From assembly GCA_021790935.1 (NCBI GenBank), contig JAJYFL010000003.1:169001-233000 (forward strand): 64,000 bases of DNA, written 5' to 3'. Made by a program: the position numbers and the translations under genes. Positions 24,145 to 32,928 of this stretch are shown in pieces. The notes under the pieces are model-generated. The model saw only the letters and a program-made list of their open reading frames with translations. It made no database searches and was not told the DNA's origin. The first letter of the stretch is position 1. Every line of letters begins with the position of its first letter. The DNA is from a bacterium (GTDB lineage Bacteria; Vulcanimicrobiota; Vulcanimicrobiia; Vulcanimicrobiales; Vulcanimicrobiaceae).

Positions 24145-25502
24145 AGGGTCGCCCCGAGGACTTCGCGTACGACGCGCGTCTTGTGCAGCACCTCGTCGTA
24201 CTCGAATTCGGGCAGGCTGTCCGCAACGATACCGGCGGAGGCCTGCCAGTAGGCGTACCCATCGCGCACGTGCACGCTGCGCAGCGTGATGCACGAATCG
24301 AAATCGCCGCCGTAAGACCACCGGCCGATGCTTCCTGCGTAGTATCCGCGCGTCACGGGCTCCAACTCGTCGACGATCTGCATCGCGCGGATCTTCGGCG
24401 TACCGGTAACGGTACCGGCCGGGAATCCTGCCGCGAAGAGGTCCAGCCCATCGCAGCCTTCGCGGAGCTCCCCGACGACGTCGGAGACGATGTGCATGAC
24501 GTGGCTGTAGCGCTCGATCTGCATCAACTCGCCGACGCGCACCGAGCCGAGCGTACAGACCGAGCCAAGGTCGTTGCGCCCCAGATCGACCAGCATCACG
24601 TGTTCGGCGCGCTCCTTCGGATCGGCCAAGAGTTCGGCGGCTACGGCGGCGTCTTCGCTCTCGTCGGCACCGCGCGACCGCGTGCCGGCCAACGGCCGAA
24701 TGCGTGCTCGGCGTCCTTCGAGGCGTACCAGAAACTCCGGCGACGCGCCCAGGACCTGACCGAACGGGGCGTCCACGTAGAACATATAGGGTGAGGGGTT
24801 GCGCGAACGCAAAGCTCGGTAGAGATCGAACGCGTGCCCTTCGAGGTGCGCCCCGAACCGGATACCGAGCTGCAACTGGTAGACGTCACCCTCGTAAACG
24901 TGCTCCTTGACCCGGCGCACCAGATCGAGATAGCGCTCGCGCTCGATCGACTGGGTTACCGGGCCCACGGCCGCGACCGGCTCGGGCAGCACCGGCCGCG
25001 CTTGGAGCAGCCGCTCTACGTAGCCGTCGATACGGCGCTCGAGTTCGGCGGGCTCGTTGCCGGCGGTCCAGATGGTGAGCCGGTCTGTGAAGTGATCGAA
25101 GATCAGCCACGTCGCCGGGATTGCGACGTAGGCGGCCGGCATGGCGGGAGGGTCGGCCGGCCGCGGCGCAAGCCTGGCGCGTGCGCGTGCGGCATCGTAG
25201 GAAAATGCAACGAGCGCTCCGCCGAGCGGCCTCTGCCCGCCTTCAACGATGCGATGCGCGGCCACGAAGGCGCGCACTTGCGGGAAGATCTCCGCATCCC
25301 CCTCAAACGAGCGTTCCTGAAGATAGTCGATGCCCACGAACGAGTAGCGTGAGATGCGCCCGCCGCTCTCGACGCTCTCAAGCAGACACGAGGCGCCGGG
25401 ACGCCCGAGCGCCAGATAGGCCCCGATCGGCGTCAAAACATCGCTCGCGATGCTGCGCGTCCGCACGACGGTGGGCCGGGTGGTCTCGTTCGCGATCGTC
25501 AT
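24141..25502 (-). CDS. trpE: Anthranilate synthase component I TrpE
   Basis: A 453-residue chorismate-utilising enzyme. The N-terminal LLESVESGGRISRYSF carries the LLES motif of the Trp feedback site, which favours TrpE over PabB. The catalytic part has PLAGTRSRGADE, HVMLVDLGRNDLGSV, FPAGTVTGTPKIRAMQ and YAYWQASAGIVADS. It makes anthranilate from chorismate and ammonia from TrpG. It begins only 12 bases after the MotE-like flagellar gene on the same strand, so it can be read from the fliF operon. An AAGG lies immediately before the ATG, which is unusually tight. Confidence 0.93.
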   Translation of the reverse strand: MTIANETTRPTVVRTRSIASDVLTPIGAYLALGRPGASCLLESVESGGRISRYSFVGIDYLQERSFEGDAEIFPQVRAFVAAHRIVEGGQRPLGGALVAFSYDAARARARLAPRPADPPAMPAAYVAIPATWLIFDHFTDRLTIWTAGNEPAELERRIDGYVERLLQARPVLPEPVAAVGPVTQSIERERYLDLVRRVKEHVYEGDVYQLQLGIRFGAHLEGHAFDLYRALRSRNPSPYMFYVDAPFGQVLGASPEFLVRLEGRRARIRPLAGTRSRGADESEDAAVAAELLADPKERAEHVMLVDLGRNDLGSVCTLGSVRVGELMQIERYSHVMHIVSDVVGELREGCDGLDLFAAGFPAGTVTGTPKIRAMQIVDELEPVTRGYYAGSIGRWSYGGDFDSCITLRSVHVRDGYAYWQASAGIVADSLPEFEYDEVLHKTRVVREVLGATL

Positions 25503-25514
25503 CCTTGGCGCAGA

Positions 25515-26081
25515 CTAGCGCCGAAGGGTCGGTCGCTCCTGCGTCAGGCCCGCCGCAAAGGCGGGCGGAAGATCTTCGAGTATGGCACCGACTGCATCCG
25601 AAGGCATAACCGCGAATACCCGCGCGACGTACTCTACGGGCAGGCGCTGCACGATCTTCGCCGCCGCTCCCGGATCCATCGCGGCCCAATACTCGCCGGT
25701 ACGCCGCATATCCGGCGTGGCCGACGCCGCTAGGCTGCTACCCGACGCGCTCCCGAACGCGGCCGCCACGTGTGGCCGCGTTAGCGGCGCCGCCTTACGA
25801 AGCGCCGCGCCGTTAGCTCGTGCGAGCTGCTGGTCGATTTGGTTCATCTGCGTCTGCAGCGAGGCTATCTGCTTGTCGCGACGCGCTAGGCGCGCCGCCG
25901 CCACGGCTAGCCGCCGGTTCAGCGTTCGAATTCGCGCCGCTTGCGGCAGCGGCCCTCTGAATATCCACTCGTGCGACGGCGGCCATAGCAGCAACGCCGC
26001 TGCCACGACCGCAAGTGCCGCCAGCGTCCAGAGCACACGGTGCCAAGGAAGAGCCTTACGGCGGCGGCGCGTGACGATCAT
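25515..26081 (-). CDS. MotE/YlxF-like flagellar accessory protein
   Basis: A 188-residue protein: short basic N-terminus, one transmembrane helix (about residues 14-34), a coiled coil (~45-85, RLARRDKQIASLQTQMNQID), a Thr/Ala/Ser linker and a C-terminal MgtE-N-like helix bundle (AAKIVQRLPVEYVARVFAVM...AILEDLPP). This layout matches MotE/YlxF proteins encoded after fliJ, some of which chaperone the stator protein MotC/MotB. The ATG at 26081 overlaps the fliJ stop (ATGA). Assignment rests on layout and position; sequence in this family is weakly conserved. Confidence 0.75.
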   Translation of the reverse strand: MIVTRRRRKALPWHRVLWTLAALAVVAAALLLWPPSHEWIFRGPLPQAARIRTLNRRLAVAAARLARRDKQIASLQTQMNQIDQQLARANGAALRKAAPLTRPHVAAAFGSASGSSLAASATPDMRRTGEYWAAMDPGAAAKIVQRLPVEYVARVFAVMPSDAVGAILEDLPPAFAAGLTQERPTLRR

Positions 26082-26542
26082 GGGGAGCGCTCCGAAGCGT
26101 GCATCGCCCGCACGTAACGGCGAGCGTTCGCATCGTCCAAATCGCGCTGCTCGACGAGGCTTGCCAGCGCGTCGTGCTGCTCGCGCCGGTGTTCCTTCAA
26201 CTTTTCGATCACCTTGCGATCTTTGCTCGCATCCATCACGTCGAGCCGCGCCCGCTCGCAGGCGGCCTGGCATCGCGCGACGGTCTGCCGCTGCGCCGCG
26301 ATCGAGCGGTCGAGATATTCCAAATGCGCGTAGTGCAGGCGTAACTGCTCGGTATCGAAGCGGCGATGGTCGCCACGCAAGGCCTCTGCGTGGTTCCGAA
26401 ACTCGGCGTCCAGAGCGAGGAGGACATCTTGCGCCGCGACCAGCTCAACGTGTCGCACCGCAAGGGCTTGCTGCGCCTCGTCCTCGACGCGCTCGCGGTG
26501 CTGCAGGACCGGCTGCAGGCGAAACGCAAATCGGCGCGTCAC
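26078..26542 (-). CDS. fliJ: Flagellar export chaperone escort FliJ
   Basis: A 154-residue, nearly all-helical protein rich in Arg, Glu, Gln and Ala, beginning VTRRFAFRLQPVLQHRER, the usual FliJ start (FRLQ.VL..RE). It forms a two-stranded coiled coil that sits in the FliI hexamer and couples it to FlhA. The GTG at 26542 overlaps the fliI stop (GTGA) and gives the family length; the longer frame upstream lies inside fliI. Followed by the MotE-like gene with a 4-base overlap. Confidence 0.88.
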   Translation of the reverse strand: MTRRFAFRLQPVLQHRERVEDEAQQALAVRHVELVAAQDVLLALDAEFRNHAEALRGDHRRFDTEQLRLHYAHLEYLDRSIAAQRQTVARCQAACERARLDVMDASKDRKVIEKLKEHRREQHDALASLVEQRDLDDANARRYVRAMHASERSP

Positions 26543-27930
26543 GCGATGCTCATGAGCCGGCTGACCGTCTGCTCGAATGAGGACGTTTCGTAGATGCCTT
26601 GACGCAAGAAATGCCGGATCGCCTCGATCTTCGAGAGCGCGAGGTCGACGCGCGGGTTGCTGCCGGCCACGTAGGCACCGATATTGATCAGGTCTTCGGC
26701 ATCGCGATAGGTCGCCAGTACGTCGCGAATCGCCGACGCGGCCGAGCATTGGTTCTTATCGACGACGTCGGGCATGACGCGGCTCACGCTCGCCAGTACG
26801 TCGATAGCCGGGTACTGGTTGGCCGCGGCCAACTGGCGAGACAAGACGATGTGTCCATCGAGAATCGAGCGCACGGCGTCGGCGACGGGCTCGTTCATGT
26901 CATCCCCATCGACCAAGACGGAGTAAAGGCCCGTGATGGTGCCGACGCAAGCGGTGCCGGCGCGTTCGAGCAGCCGCGGCAGCAATGCAAAGACCGAAGG
27001 CGTGTACCCACGCGTCGTGGTCGGCTCGCCGATCGCGAGCCCCACTTCGCGCTGCGCCATCGCGAAGCGCGTGACGCTATCCATCATAAACATCACGTCG
27101 AGCCCCGCTCCCCGAAAGAACTCGGCGATGGTAGTAGCGACAAAGGCTGCCTTGATGCGCACCAGCGCTGGCTGATCGCTGGTCGACACGACGACGACGC
27201 TGCGGCGCAGCCCCTCTTCTCCCAAATCCCGTTCGATGAAATCGCGCACTTCTTTTCCGCGCTCGCCGACCAGCGCGATCACGTTGATGTCGGCGGAGGT
27301 ATTGCGCGCGATCATCCCGAGAATCGTCGATTTCCCGACGCCGCTGCCGGCGAAGATGCCGACACGCTGTCCTTTCCCGCAGGTCAAGAGGCCGTCGATA
27401 GCGCGAATGCCAAGAGAGAGCGGCTCTGCGACACGCTTACGCGTGAGCGGATCGGGCGGAGCGGCGAGCACGCGCGCGCGGCGCTCGGCGACGATGCGGC
27501 CCTTGCCGTCGATCGGGCGACCGAGTCCGTCCAATATACGGCCAAGCAACCGGTCGGTAACGCCGATCTCGAGCGTCTTCCCAAGCGTTACGACGTCGGA
27601 TCCCGCTCCGATGCCGGTGAGATCGCCGAGCGGCATGATCAGCACTTTGTTGTCGCGGAACCCCACGACTTCGGCCAGCACCGGTTCGGCATCGGGCTTG
27701 TAGAGCAGATGGCAGGTCTCGCCGATTGCCATGTTCGGGCCGAGGCTCTCGATCACGACGCCGATAACCTGGCGAACCTTTCCGTTCTGGCGTACCAAAT
27801 CTGAAGATTCGATCAGACCGATGTACTTGTCGGCGGAGAATGCCGGGAGCTGCTGAGGTGAAAATGGCGCCTCCGCGCTGCGCGCTACGCGCGAATTTTC
27901 AACCGCTTCCATGTGGCTCTCAAGTTCCAT
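26539..27930 (-). CDS. fliI: Flagellar export ATPase FliI
   Basis: A 463-residue F1-beta-like ATPase: LGRILDGLGRPIDG, Walker A GSGVGKST at about residues 195-202, ALVGERGKEVRDFIE, Walker B FMMDSVTRFA and GEPTTTRGYTPSVFALLPRL. It energises and unlocks substrates for export with FliH and FliJ. The first ATG (27930) lacks a clear ribosome site and the ATG at 27912 is an alternative. It lies between fliH and fliJ. Complete. Confidence 0.97.
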   Translation of the reverse strand: MELESHMEAVENSRVARSAEAPFSPQQLPAFSADKYIGLIESSDLVRQNGKVRQVIGVVIESLGPNMAIGETCHLLYKPDAEPVLAEVVGFRDNKVLIMPLGDLTGIGAGSDVVTLGKTLEIGVTDRLLGRILDGLGRPIDGKGRIVAERRARVLAAPPDPLTRKRVAEPLSLGIRAIDGLLTCGKGQRVGIFAGSGVGKSTILGMIARNTSADINVIALVGERGKEVRDFIERDLGEEGLRRSVVVVSTSDQPALVRIKAAFVATTIAEFFRGAGLDVMFMMDSVTRFAMAQREVGLAIGEPTTTRGYTPSVFALLPRLLERAGTACVGTITGLYSVLVDGDDMNEPVADAVRSILDGHIVLSRQLAAANQYPAIDVLASVSRVMPDVVDKNQCSAASAIRDVLATYRDAEDLINIGAYVAGSNPRVDLALSKIEAIRHFLRQGIYETSSFEQTVSRLMSIA

Positions 27931-27936
27931 GGGTTA

Positions 27937-28788
27937 CTAACTGGCTTGCGCGGGCGGGAGCAGGGACGCGGCGCGCTGGTTCGGCGGCGGGGCGAGCGGG
28001 AGCGGGTCCTCGACGCCTAGCACGCGCCGCGCCTCGCGCATCTGCGTCGAGATCTTCGCGTCGAGCGTCCCACCCTCGGTTTCGATAACGACGCCGCCCC
28101 GGTCGACCCGGTGGTCTTCGACGACGCGCAGGTTTTCGAGATCGTCGAGAGCCATGATGCGCTCGCGATGCTCGCGCATCGTTCCGATATCTGCCGGATT
28201 CACGCGCACCGTCACCTTTTCGCGGCTCACGAGGCGCCCGATTGCGGCGCGCGTCATGTCGAGCACGACGTTCTTATCCGCATCGATCTGCCAGTGGAGC
28301 ACGCGTTCCGCGATGGCCGTCGCCAGACGCACGAGCTCCGGCTCGGCGCTCTCGATGATTTTGTGACGCTCGACGCGCGCCATATCGATCAGTCCGCGCA
28401 TGGTCGAAAGCATCTCGTCCATCTCGACTTGCGCGGCCTCCCGCCCCTCACGCTGGCCGCGCTCGAAACCGGCGCCGCGTGCATCGGCTTCGATCCGCGC
28501 GACCCTCGCGTTCGCCTCGGTTGTCAGCTCGAGTGCCTGCGCCCGCGCGCGTTCGACAAGCCGCTCGGCCTCACGGGCCGTATCGTCGAGCAACGCCCGA
28601 GCCTCGCGGGCCACCGCCTCCCAATCGACCGAGGGAACCTGCGCCGGCAACGGCTCGAGCGCACCCGTCTCGACAAGCGGCGAGATCGCGTTCGCCGGCA
28701 GCTCTACCGGCGGAGCCTGCACGCAATAAACCTCCGCTCGGAAGCGCGCCCCCTTGAGGACGCTACCCACCCGCAAAGACCTTACCAT
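27937..28788 (-). CDS. fliH: Flagellar export ATPase regulator FliH
   Basis: A 283-residue protein with a long acidic/Ala-rich coiled coil (~70-140, with a GFERGQREGREAA glycine-repeat-like segment) and a C-terminal domain (LVRLATAIAERVLHWQID...VRVNPADIGTMREHRERI...VIETEGGTLDAKISTQM) typical of FliH/V-ATPase E-like proteins. It holds FliI in an inactive complex and docks it to FliN. The C-terminal tail is Pro/Ala-rich. It lies six bases before fliI and 24 bases after fliG. Confidence 0.93.
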   Translation of the reverse strand: MVRSLRVGSVLKGARFRAEVYCVQAPPVELPANAISPLVETGALEPLPAQVPSVDWEAVAREARALLDDTAREAERLVERARAQALELTTEANARVARIEADARGAGFERGQREGREAAQVEMDEMLSTMRGLIDMARVERHKIIESAEPELVRLATAIAERVLHWQIDADKNVVLDMTRAAIGRLVSREKVTVRVNPADIGTMREHRERIMALDDLENLRVVEDHRVDRGGVVIETEGGTLDAKISTQMREARRVLGVEDPLPLAPPPNQRAASLLPPAQAS

Positions 28789-28812
28789 AGCGGCCCGACC
28801 GAGCGGGGCGCA

Positions 28813-29892
28813 TCACACGAGCCTCTCGTCCTTGGCACCGCGCGCGATCACGATCTGGCCGTTCTCTTCGAGCGTGCGGATCACGTCGACCACGCTCTGC
28901 TGCGCCTTGCCGACCTCGCGCATACGGACCGGTCCTAATATCTCGATATCTTCGCGTAACGTCTGACCCGCGCGGGACGACATGTTCTTGAAGATGCGCG
29001 CCAGCAGTTCGTCGTTGGCGATCTTCAGAGCGAGAGCCAAATCCTTCCCGTCGACCTCCTTGAGAATGCGCTGGATGGAGCGATCGTCGAGCGTGACGAT
29101 GTCTTCGAAGACGAACAGCAGGTTCTTGACCTCGCTCGCCAGATCCGGATCGCGTTTGTAGAGCCCTTCGAGAATGTTCTTCTCCGTCTCGCGGTCGACG
29201 AATCCCATAACGTGCGCGAGCGACTGGACGCCCCCGGCCTTCGCGAAATCCGCGCCGCTCACGAGCAGACGCCGCCCGAGCAGTTCGTCGAGCTGTTCCA
29301 GCACCTCCGGCGCTGTCTTCTGTAGGATCGCGATGCGCATCGCAACTTCGGCTTGCAGCTCCGGCGGCAACGCCGACAGGACCGAGCCGGCCTGTTCGGG
29401 GGCCATATAGACGAGAATGAGCGCGATCGTCTGCGGGTGCTCGTCTTGAACGAACTGGAGGAGCTGCGCGGGCTCCGTCTTCTTGATGAGTTCGAGCGGG
29501 TTGCCGTGCTTGAGAGCGGCAAAGAGGCGGCTCGTCATATCGTCGGCTTGCCCGGCCCCGAAGGAGCGCTCGAGAATCTCCTTTGCGTACTCGATGCCGC
29601 CTTCGTTGATATACTTCAGCGCGATGGCGCGTTGGTAGGCCTCGCTGATCACGGCGTCCCGTCTCTCGATGTCGACCGTAGAGATCTTCGCGATCTCGAG
29701 CACGATGCGCTCGACTTCGTCCTGTCGCAGAAACTTAAAGATCGTCGCGGAGAGTTCGAGCCCCAACGTGATGACCAGGATCGCAGCCTTCTCCGGACCG
29801 GCGACCTCAAGCGCCGCAGGTCCGGCAACGATCGGTGGTTCAACGCTCATTACTGGGCTGGTCGCAAGGTTCACGATCGGCGACTCCATCAT
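28813..29892 (-). CDS. fliG: Flagellar motor switch protein FliG
   Basis: A protein of about 359 residues. After a non-conserved ~25-residue N-terminal extension come EKAAILVITLGLELSATIFKFL (split), the middle domain with the EHPQTIALIL motif (VQDEHPQTIALILVYM), and the C-terminal torque helix (FVFEDIVTLDDRSIQRILKE) with the charged residues that contact MotA. It joins the MS ring to the C ring. I start it at ATG 29892, overlapping the fliF stop (ATGA); a second ATG follows directly. Longer upstream frame is a shadow of fliF. Confidence 0.96.
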   Translation of the reverse strand: MMESPIVNLATSPVMSVEPPIVAGPAALEVAGPEKAAILVITLGLELSATIFKFLRQDEVERIVLEIAKISTVDIERRDAVISEAYQRAIALKYINEGGIEYAKEILERSFGAGQADDMTSRLFAALKHGNPLELIKKTEPAQLLQFVQDEHPQTIALILVYMAPEQAGSVLSALPPELQAEVAMRIAILQKTAPEVLEQLDELLGRRLLVSGADFAKAGGVQSLAHVMGFVDRETEKNILEGLYKRDPDLASEVKNLLFVFEDIVTLDDRSIQRILKEVDGKDLALALKIANDELLARIFKNMSSRAGQTLREDIEILGPVRMREVGKAQQSVVDVIRTLEENGQIVIARGAKDERLV

Positions 29893-31502
29893 TGTGCCAG
29901 CCACAACTTCACGAGCTTGGCAACGCTGTCGGGGCTTTCTTGCGCAACCGTTGTAACGTATTCGATCATCTGCTCGCGGGTCAGGTCGGCAGCCGACCGA
30001 ATCGGCGCGGCGATGCCGGGAATACCATCTAGCATCGGATGGTCTTCGAAGGGTGGAAGTTCCTCGGCGAGCGAGGAGTCGAAGGACGGCGGGCCCATCG
30101 ACGGCGAGAACCGATGCGAGCGCAGGCGGCCCGCCAGCAGCCCCAGCAGCGCCAGCAGCGCGACGACGCCGACTGCGGCCGCCGCCCACGTGGGGATCCC
30201 GAACGCGGTGGCTGCCGACGGGGCGCTCGACCGCGGGGCGCTCACCGCCGGGTTGAACGGAATCGCTTCAACGGAGACCTGATCGCCGTTGGCAAGGTTC
30301 AAACCCGCCGCGGCGATCACGGCGTTGCGCACCTGAGCGATGTTGGCGGGCGTCAGCGAGTACGAATTCGCACCGCCGCTCGAGTTCACCAGGACGGCGA
30401 CGCTGGTCTGCAGCACCTTGCCGGGCGCATCGATGTGCTTGGTGCTCTGCTCGGAGATATCGTAGTTCGTGGTGTTCTCGGACTTATTGTATTTGCCGGC
30501 GCCGGACGGCCCCTGGAGAGCCTGGTAGGTTCCGATGTTGCTGGTCGTGCCCGGAACGCCGACCGCGCCACGGATCGGCTGCGTTCCGCTGTACGACTCG
30601 CGTTTGTTCTGCTGCGAGAGCACCGTGCCCATGGGAGCGTAGTTCTTCGTCTCGGTCGAGTTGGCGTCGAAATCCATCTTGGTCGACACGCGCGCGACGG
30701 CGTGACCGCGACCGATCGTCTGGTCGAGCATCGATTGGATGCTCGCCTGCAGCGACGCTTCGTAGCGCTGCTTTGCAACCAGCTGCTCCTGGGTGAGGTT
30801 GAGCGGATCCTGCGCCGCCTTGCCGGCGATTTCGCTCGGGGCTGGCAGAAGCACTTGCCCGTCCTGATTGATGATGGTGACGGCTTCCGGCTTGAGCCCC
30901 GTAACCGCACGAGCGACGAGCATCGTGATGCCTTCGACTTGCCGCGACGAAAGGCCCATCCCCGGCTTCGTGGTGATCGCGACCGAAGCGGTCGCCGCCT
31001 GCTGCGTGGTGGAGTAGAGCGACGGCTGCGGGCTCGCTATGTTTACGCGAGCGGCCGCGACCGGATCGAGGCCATCAATAGTGCGTTCGAGCTCACCTTC
31101 GATCGCACGCGTCTTATCGATGCGCTCTTGGAAGGCCGTCATGCCAAAGTTCGTCCGGTCGAAGAGCTCGTAGCCGACGCCGCCGCCCTTGATGATGTTT
31201 GCCCCGGCGATAGCGACTCGCTCCTGTGAGAGATCCTGCGAGGGTACGTAGACCGTGCGGCCGCCCGGCGAGAGCTGGTAGGGAACCTTATCTTCTTTGA
31301 GACGCTGCGTCACAGCCGAGGCATCGCTCGGAGCCAAATTCGAGAAGAGCACTTCGTAGTTCGGTTTATCGAACAGGTACAGCGCCCCAACCGCCAAGAT
31401 CGCAACGGAAACGACACCGATCCCGCCGGCTGCGAGCATGCGCGCCTGGCGGTTTTGGCCGTTCCACATCGTTCGCAAGCGTGCGACGAACGCGTCCCAC
31501 AT
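29889..31502 (-). CDS. fliF: Flagellar MS-ring protein FliF
   Basis: A protein of about 537 residues: a first transmembrane helix near residues 22-45, the ring-building motif YEVLFSNLAPSDASAV, EGELERTIDGLDPVAAARVN and RQVEGITMLVARAVTGLKPE, a Ser/Gly/Asn-rich periplasmic stretch, a second transmembrane helix near residue ~440 and the FliG-binding C-terminus ending AKLVKLWLAQ. The ATG at 31502 has no clear ribosome site; a GTG 15 bases upstream is possible. A sigma-28-type promoter lies ~120 bases upstream. First gene of the fliF-G-H-I-J run. Confidence 0.96.
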   Translation of the reverse strand: MWDAFVARLRTMWNGQNRQARMLAAGGIGVVSVAILAVGALYLFDKPNYEVLFSNLAPSDASAVTQRLKEDKVPYQLSPGGRTVYVPSQDLSQERVAIAGANIIKGGGVGYELFDRTNFGMTAFQERIDKTRAIEGELERTIDGLDPVAAARVNIASPQPSLYSTTQQAATASVAITTKPGMGLSSRQVEGITMLVARAVTGLKPEAVTIINQDGQVLLPAPSEIAGKAAQDPLNLTQEQLVAKQRYEASLQASIQSMLDQTIGRGHAVARVSTKMDFDANSTETKNYAPMGTVLSQQNKRESYSGTQPIRGAVGVPGTTSNIGTYQALQGPSGAGKYNKSENTTNYDISEQSTKHIDAPGKVLQTSVAVLVNSSGGANSYSLTPANIAQVRNAVIAAAGLNLANGDQVSVEAIPFNPAVSAPRSSAPSAATAFGIPTWAAAAVGVVALLALLGLLAGRLRSHRFSPSMGPPSFDSSLAEELPPFEDHPMLDGIPGIAAPIRSAADLTREQMIEYVTTVAQESPDSVAKLVKLWLAQ

Positions 31503-31625
31503 TAACGCGGTACGATCCACAGACTCACCCAATTCGGCAGCCGGCCGACCGTGGCCCAACGCGGGACGTCCATGCCCTGCGTGTTCCGTCCGAACACATC
31601 CGAGTGGTACGGACTATTACACCCT

Positions 31626-31652
31626 CTATCGGACATTTTGTCCAATTCTTTA
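31626..31652 (-). promoter_or_regulatory. Sigma-28 (FliA) promoter candidate for the fliF operon
   Basis: On the minus strand TAAA (31652-31649), a 15-base spacer and TCCGATAG (31633-31626) against TAAA-N15-GCCGATAA: perfect -35 and spacing, two mismatches in the -10. It sits in the gap between purA and fliF, with a start near 31619. Confidence 0.7.
31631..31643. promoter_or_regulatory. Palindrome inside the fliF promoter (operator candidate)
   Basis: GGACA-TTT-TGTCC, a perfect 5-base inverted repeat around three bases, spans the end of the -10 and the spacer of the sigma-28 promoter. A protein bound there would block the promoter. Length is short, so chance cannot be excluded. Confidence 0.35.
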
Positions 31653-31662
31653 CTCGTACCGT

Positions 31663-32928
31663 TCAAGACGCTAACTCCGACCGCTCGGCACCGAGCGAGA
31701 CATGCTCGACCGGCACCCCGAGGAGCCCTTCCAAGCGTTTGACGTAGGCGCGCGCGGCCAGCGGTAGATCGCCGATGCGGCGGACGCCCGAGATATCGTC
31801 GGACCAACCTTCAATCTCCTCGACCTCGACTTCGAGTCCGCTGCAAGCGGCCGAACCGAAGCCGACCGGGCGACCGTTCAAGCGATAACCCGTGACGATG
31901 CCCACACGTTCGAAACCGGTAAGAACGTCGAGCTTCGTGACCACCGCGGAGGAGAGCCCGTTCAGCCGCACGGCGTAGCGTGCCGCGACTGCATCGAACC
32001 AGCCGCACCGCCGCGGCCGGCCGGTGACGGTACCGAACTCGACACCTTGGCGCCGGAGACGCTCTCCGCGCTCATCGTCGAGCTCCGACGGAAACGGTCC
32101 GGCGCCGACCCGCGTCGCATACGCCTTCACGACGCCGATGACGCGGCCGATGGCCGTGGGGCCGATCCCGAGACCCGTACAGGCGCCGCCGGCCAGCGTA
32201 TGCGAACTCGTCACGAACGGATAGGTGCCGTAACCGACATCGAGCAACGTGCCCTGCGCGCCCTCGATCAGCACCTTGCGCCCGCTTTCGAGTGCGTCGT
32301 GGATGTAGGCGACGCCATCGACAACGTGCGGTGCGATGCGCTCGGCGGCCTCCAGCGTCTGTGCGATGGTATCTTCTTCCGTCGGCATCTCAGCCGAGCT
32401 CCGCGGGCGACCGAGCAAATTCGTGCGGATGCGATCTGCGACGACCTCTCTGCGCTGCAAGTCTCCGAAGGTGATTCCGCTGCGCGCGACCTTGTCGACG
32501 TACGCCGGACCGATTCCGCGTCCTGTGGTGCCGATAGCCGCTGCCCCGCGCGCCGCCTCGCTCGCACGGTCGGCCGCCGCGTGGTACGGGAAGACGATGT
32601 GCGCGCGGTCGGAGATGCGAACGCGGCCGATGTCGACGCCGATCGCCCGCAAAGCATCCAGTTCGGCGAGCAGGCCGGCAAGGCTCACCACCGTCCCGCC
32701 GCCGACGAACAGCTCGCACTCCGGGTTCAGGACCCCCGACGGGACGATGCGCAGCGCCAGCCTCCGGTCGCCGAGGCGAATGGTATGGCCGGCGTTGTCC
32801 CCGCCGCCGAAGCGCGCGACGATATCGTAGCCGCTCGCCAAGTAGTCGACGATGCGGCCCTTCCCTTCGTCGCCCCACTGAATCCCTACCACGATATCGG
32901 CTTTGCCCGCGGCGCGGGCGCTATTCAC
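31663..32928 (-). CDS. purA: Adenylosuccinate synthetase PurA
   Basis: A 421-residue enzyme joining IMP and aspartate with GTP, the first step from IMP to AMP. Signatures: VGIQWGDEGKGRIVDYLA, GGDNAGHTI, the PYHAAADRASE region, GTTGRGIGPAYVDKVAR, and the GTP-binding EGAQGTLLDVGYGTYPFVTSS (split). The start is a GTG at 32928 with GGAG seven bases upstream; it overlaps the 3' end of the GH125 gene by eight bases. Hpt, another purine enzyme, lies two genes upstream. Complete, family length. Confidence 0.95.
   Translation of the reverse strand: MNSARAAGKADIVVGIQWGDEGKGRIVDYLASGYDIVARFGGGDNAGHTIRLGDRRLALRIVPSGVLNPECELFVGGGTVVSLAGLLAELDALRAIGVDIGRVRISDRAHIVFPYHAAADRASEAARGAAAIGTTGRGIGPAYVDKVARSGITFGDLQRREVVADRIRTNLLGRPRSSAEMPTEEDTIAQTLEAAERIAPHVVDGVAYIHDALESGRKVLIEGAQGTLLDVGYGTYPFVTSSHTLAGGACTGLGIGPTAIGRVIGVVKAYATRVGAGPFPSELDDERGERLRRQGVEFGTVTGRPRRCGWFDAVAARYAVRLNGLSSAVVTKLDVLTGFERVGIVTGYRLNGRPVGFGSAACSGLEVEVEEIEGWSDDISGVRRIGDLPLAARAYVKRLEGLLGVPVEHVSLGAERSELAS

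Noticed and set aside
26599-27804. A 401-codon plus-strand open frame opposite fliI
   Set aside because: Antisense shadow of the fliI gene; no recognisable domain.
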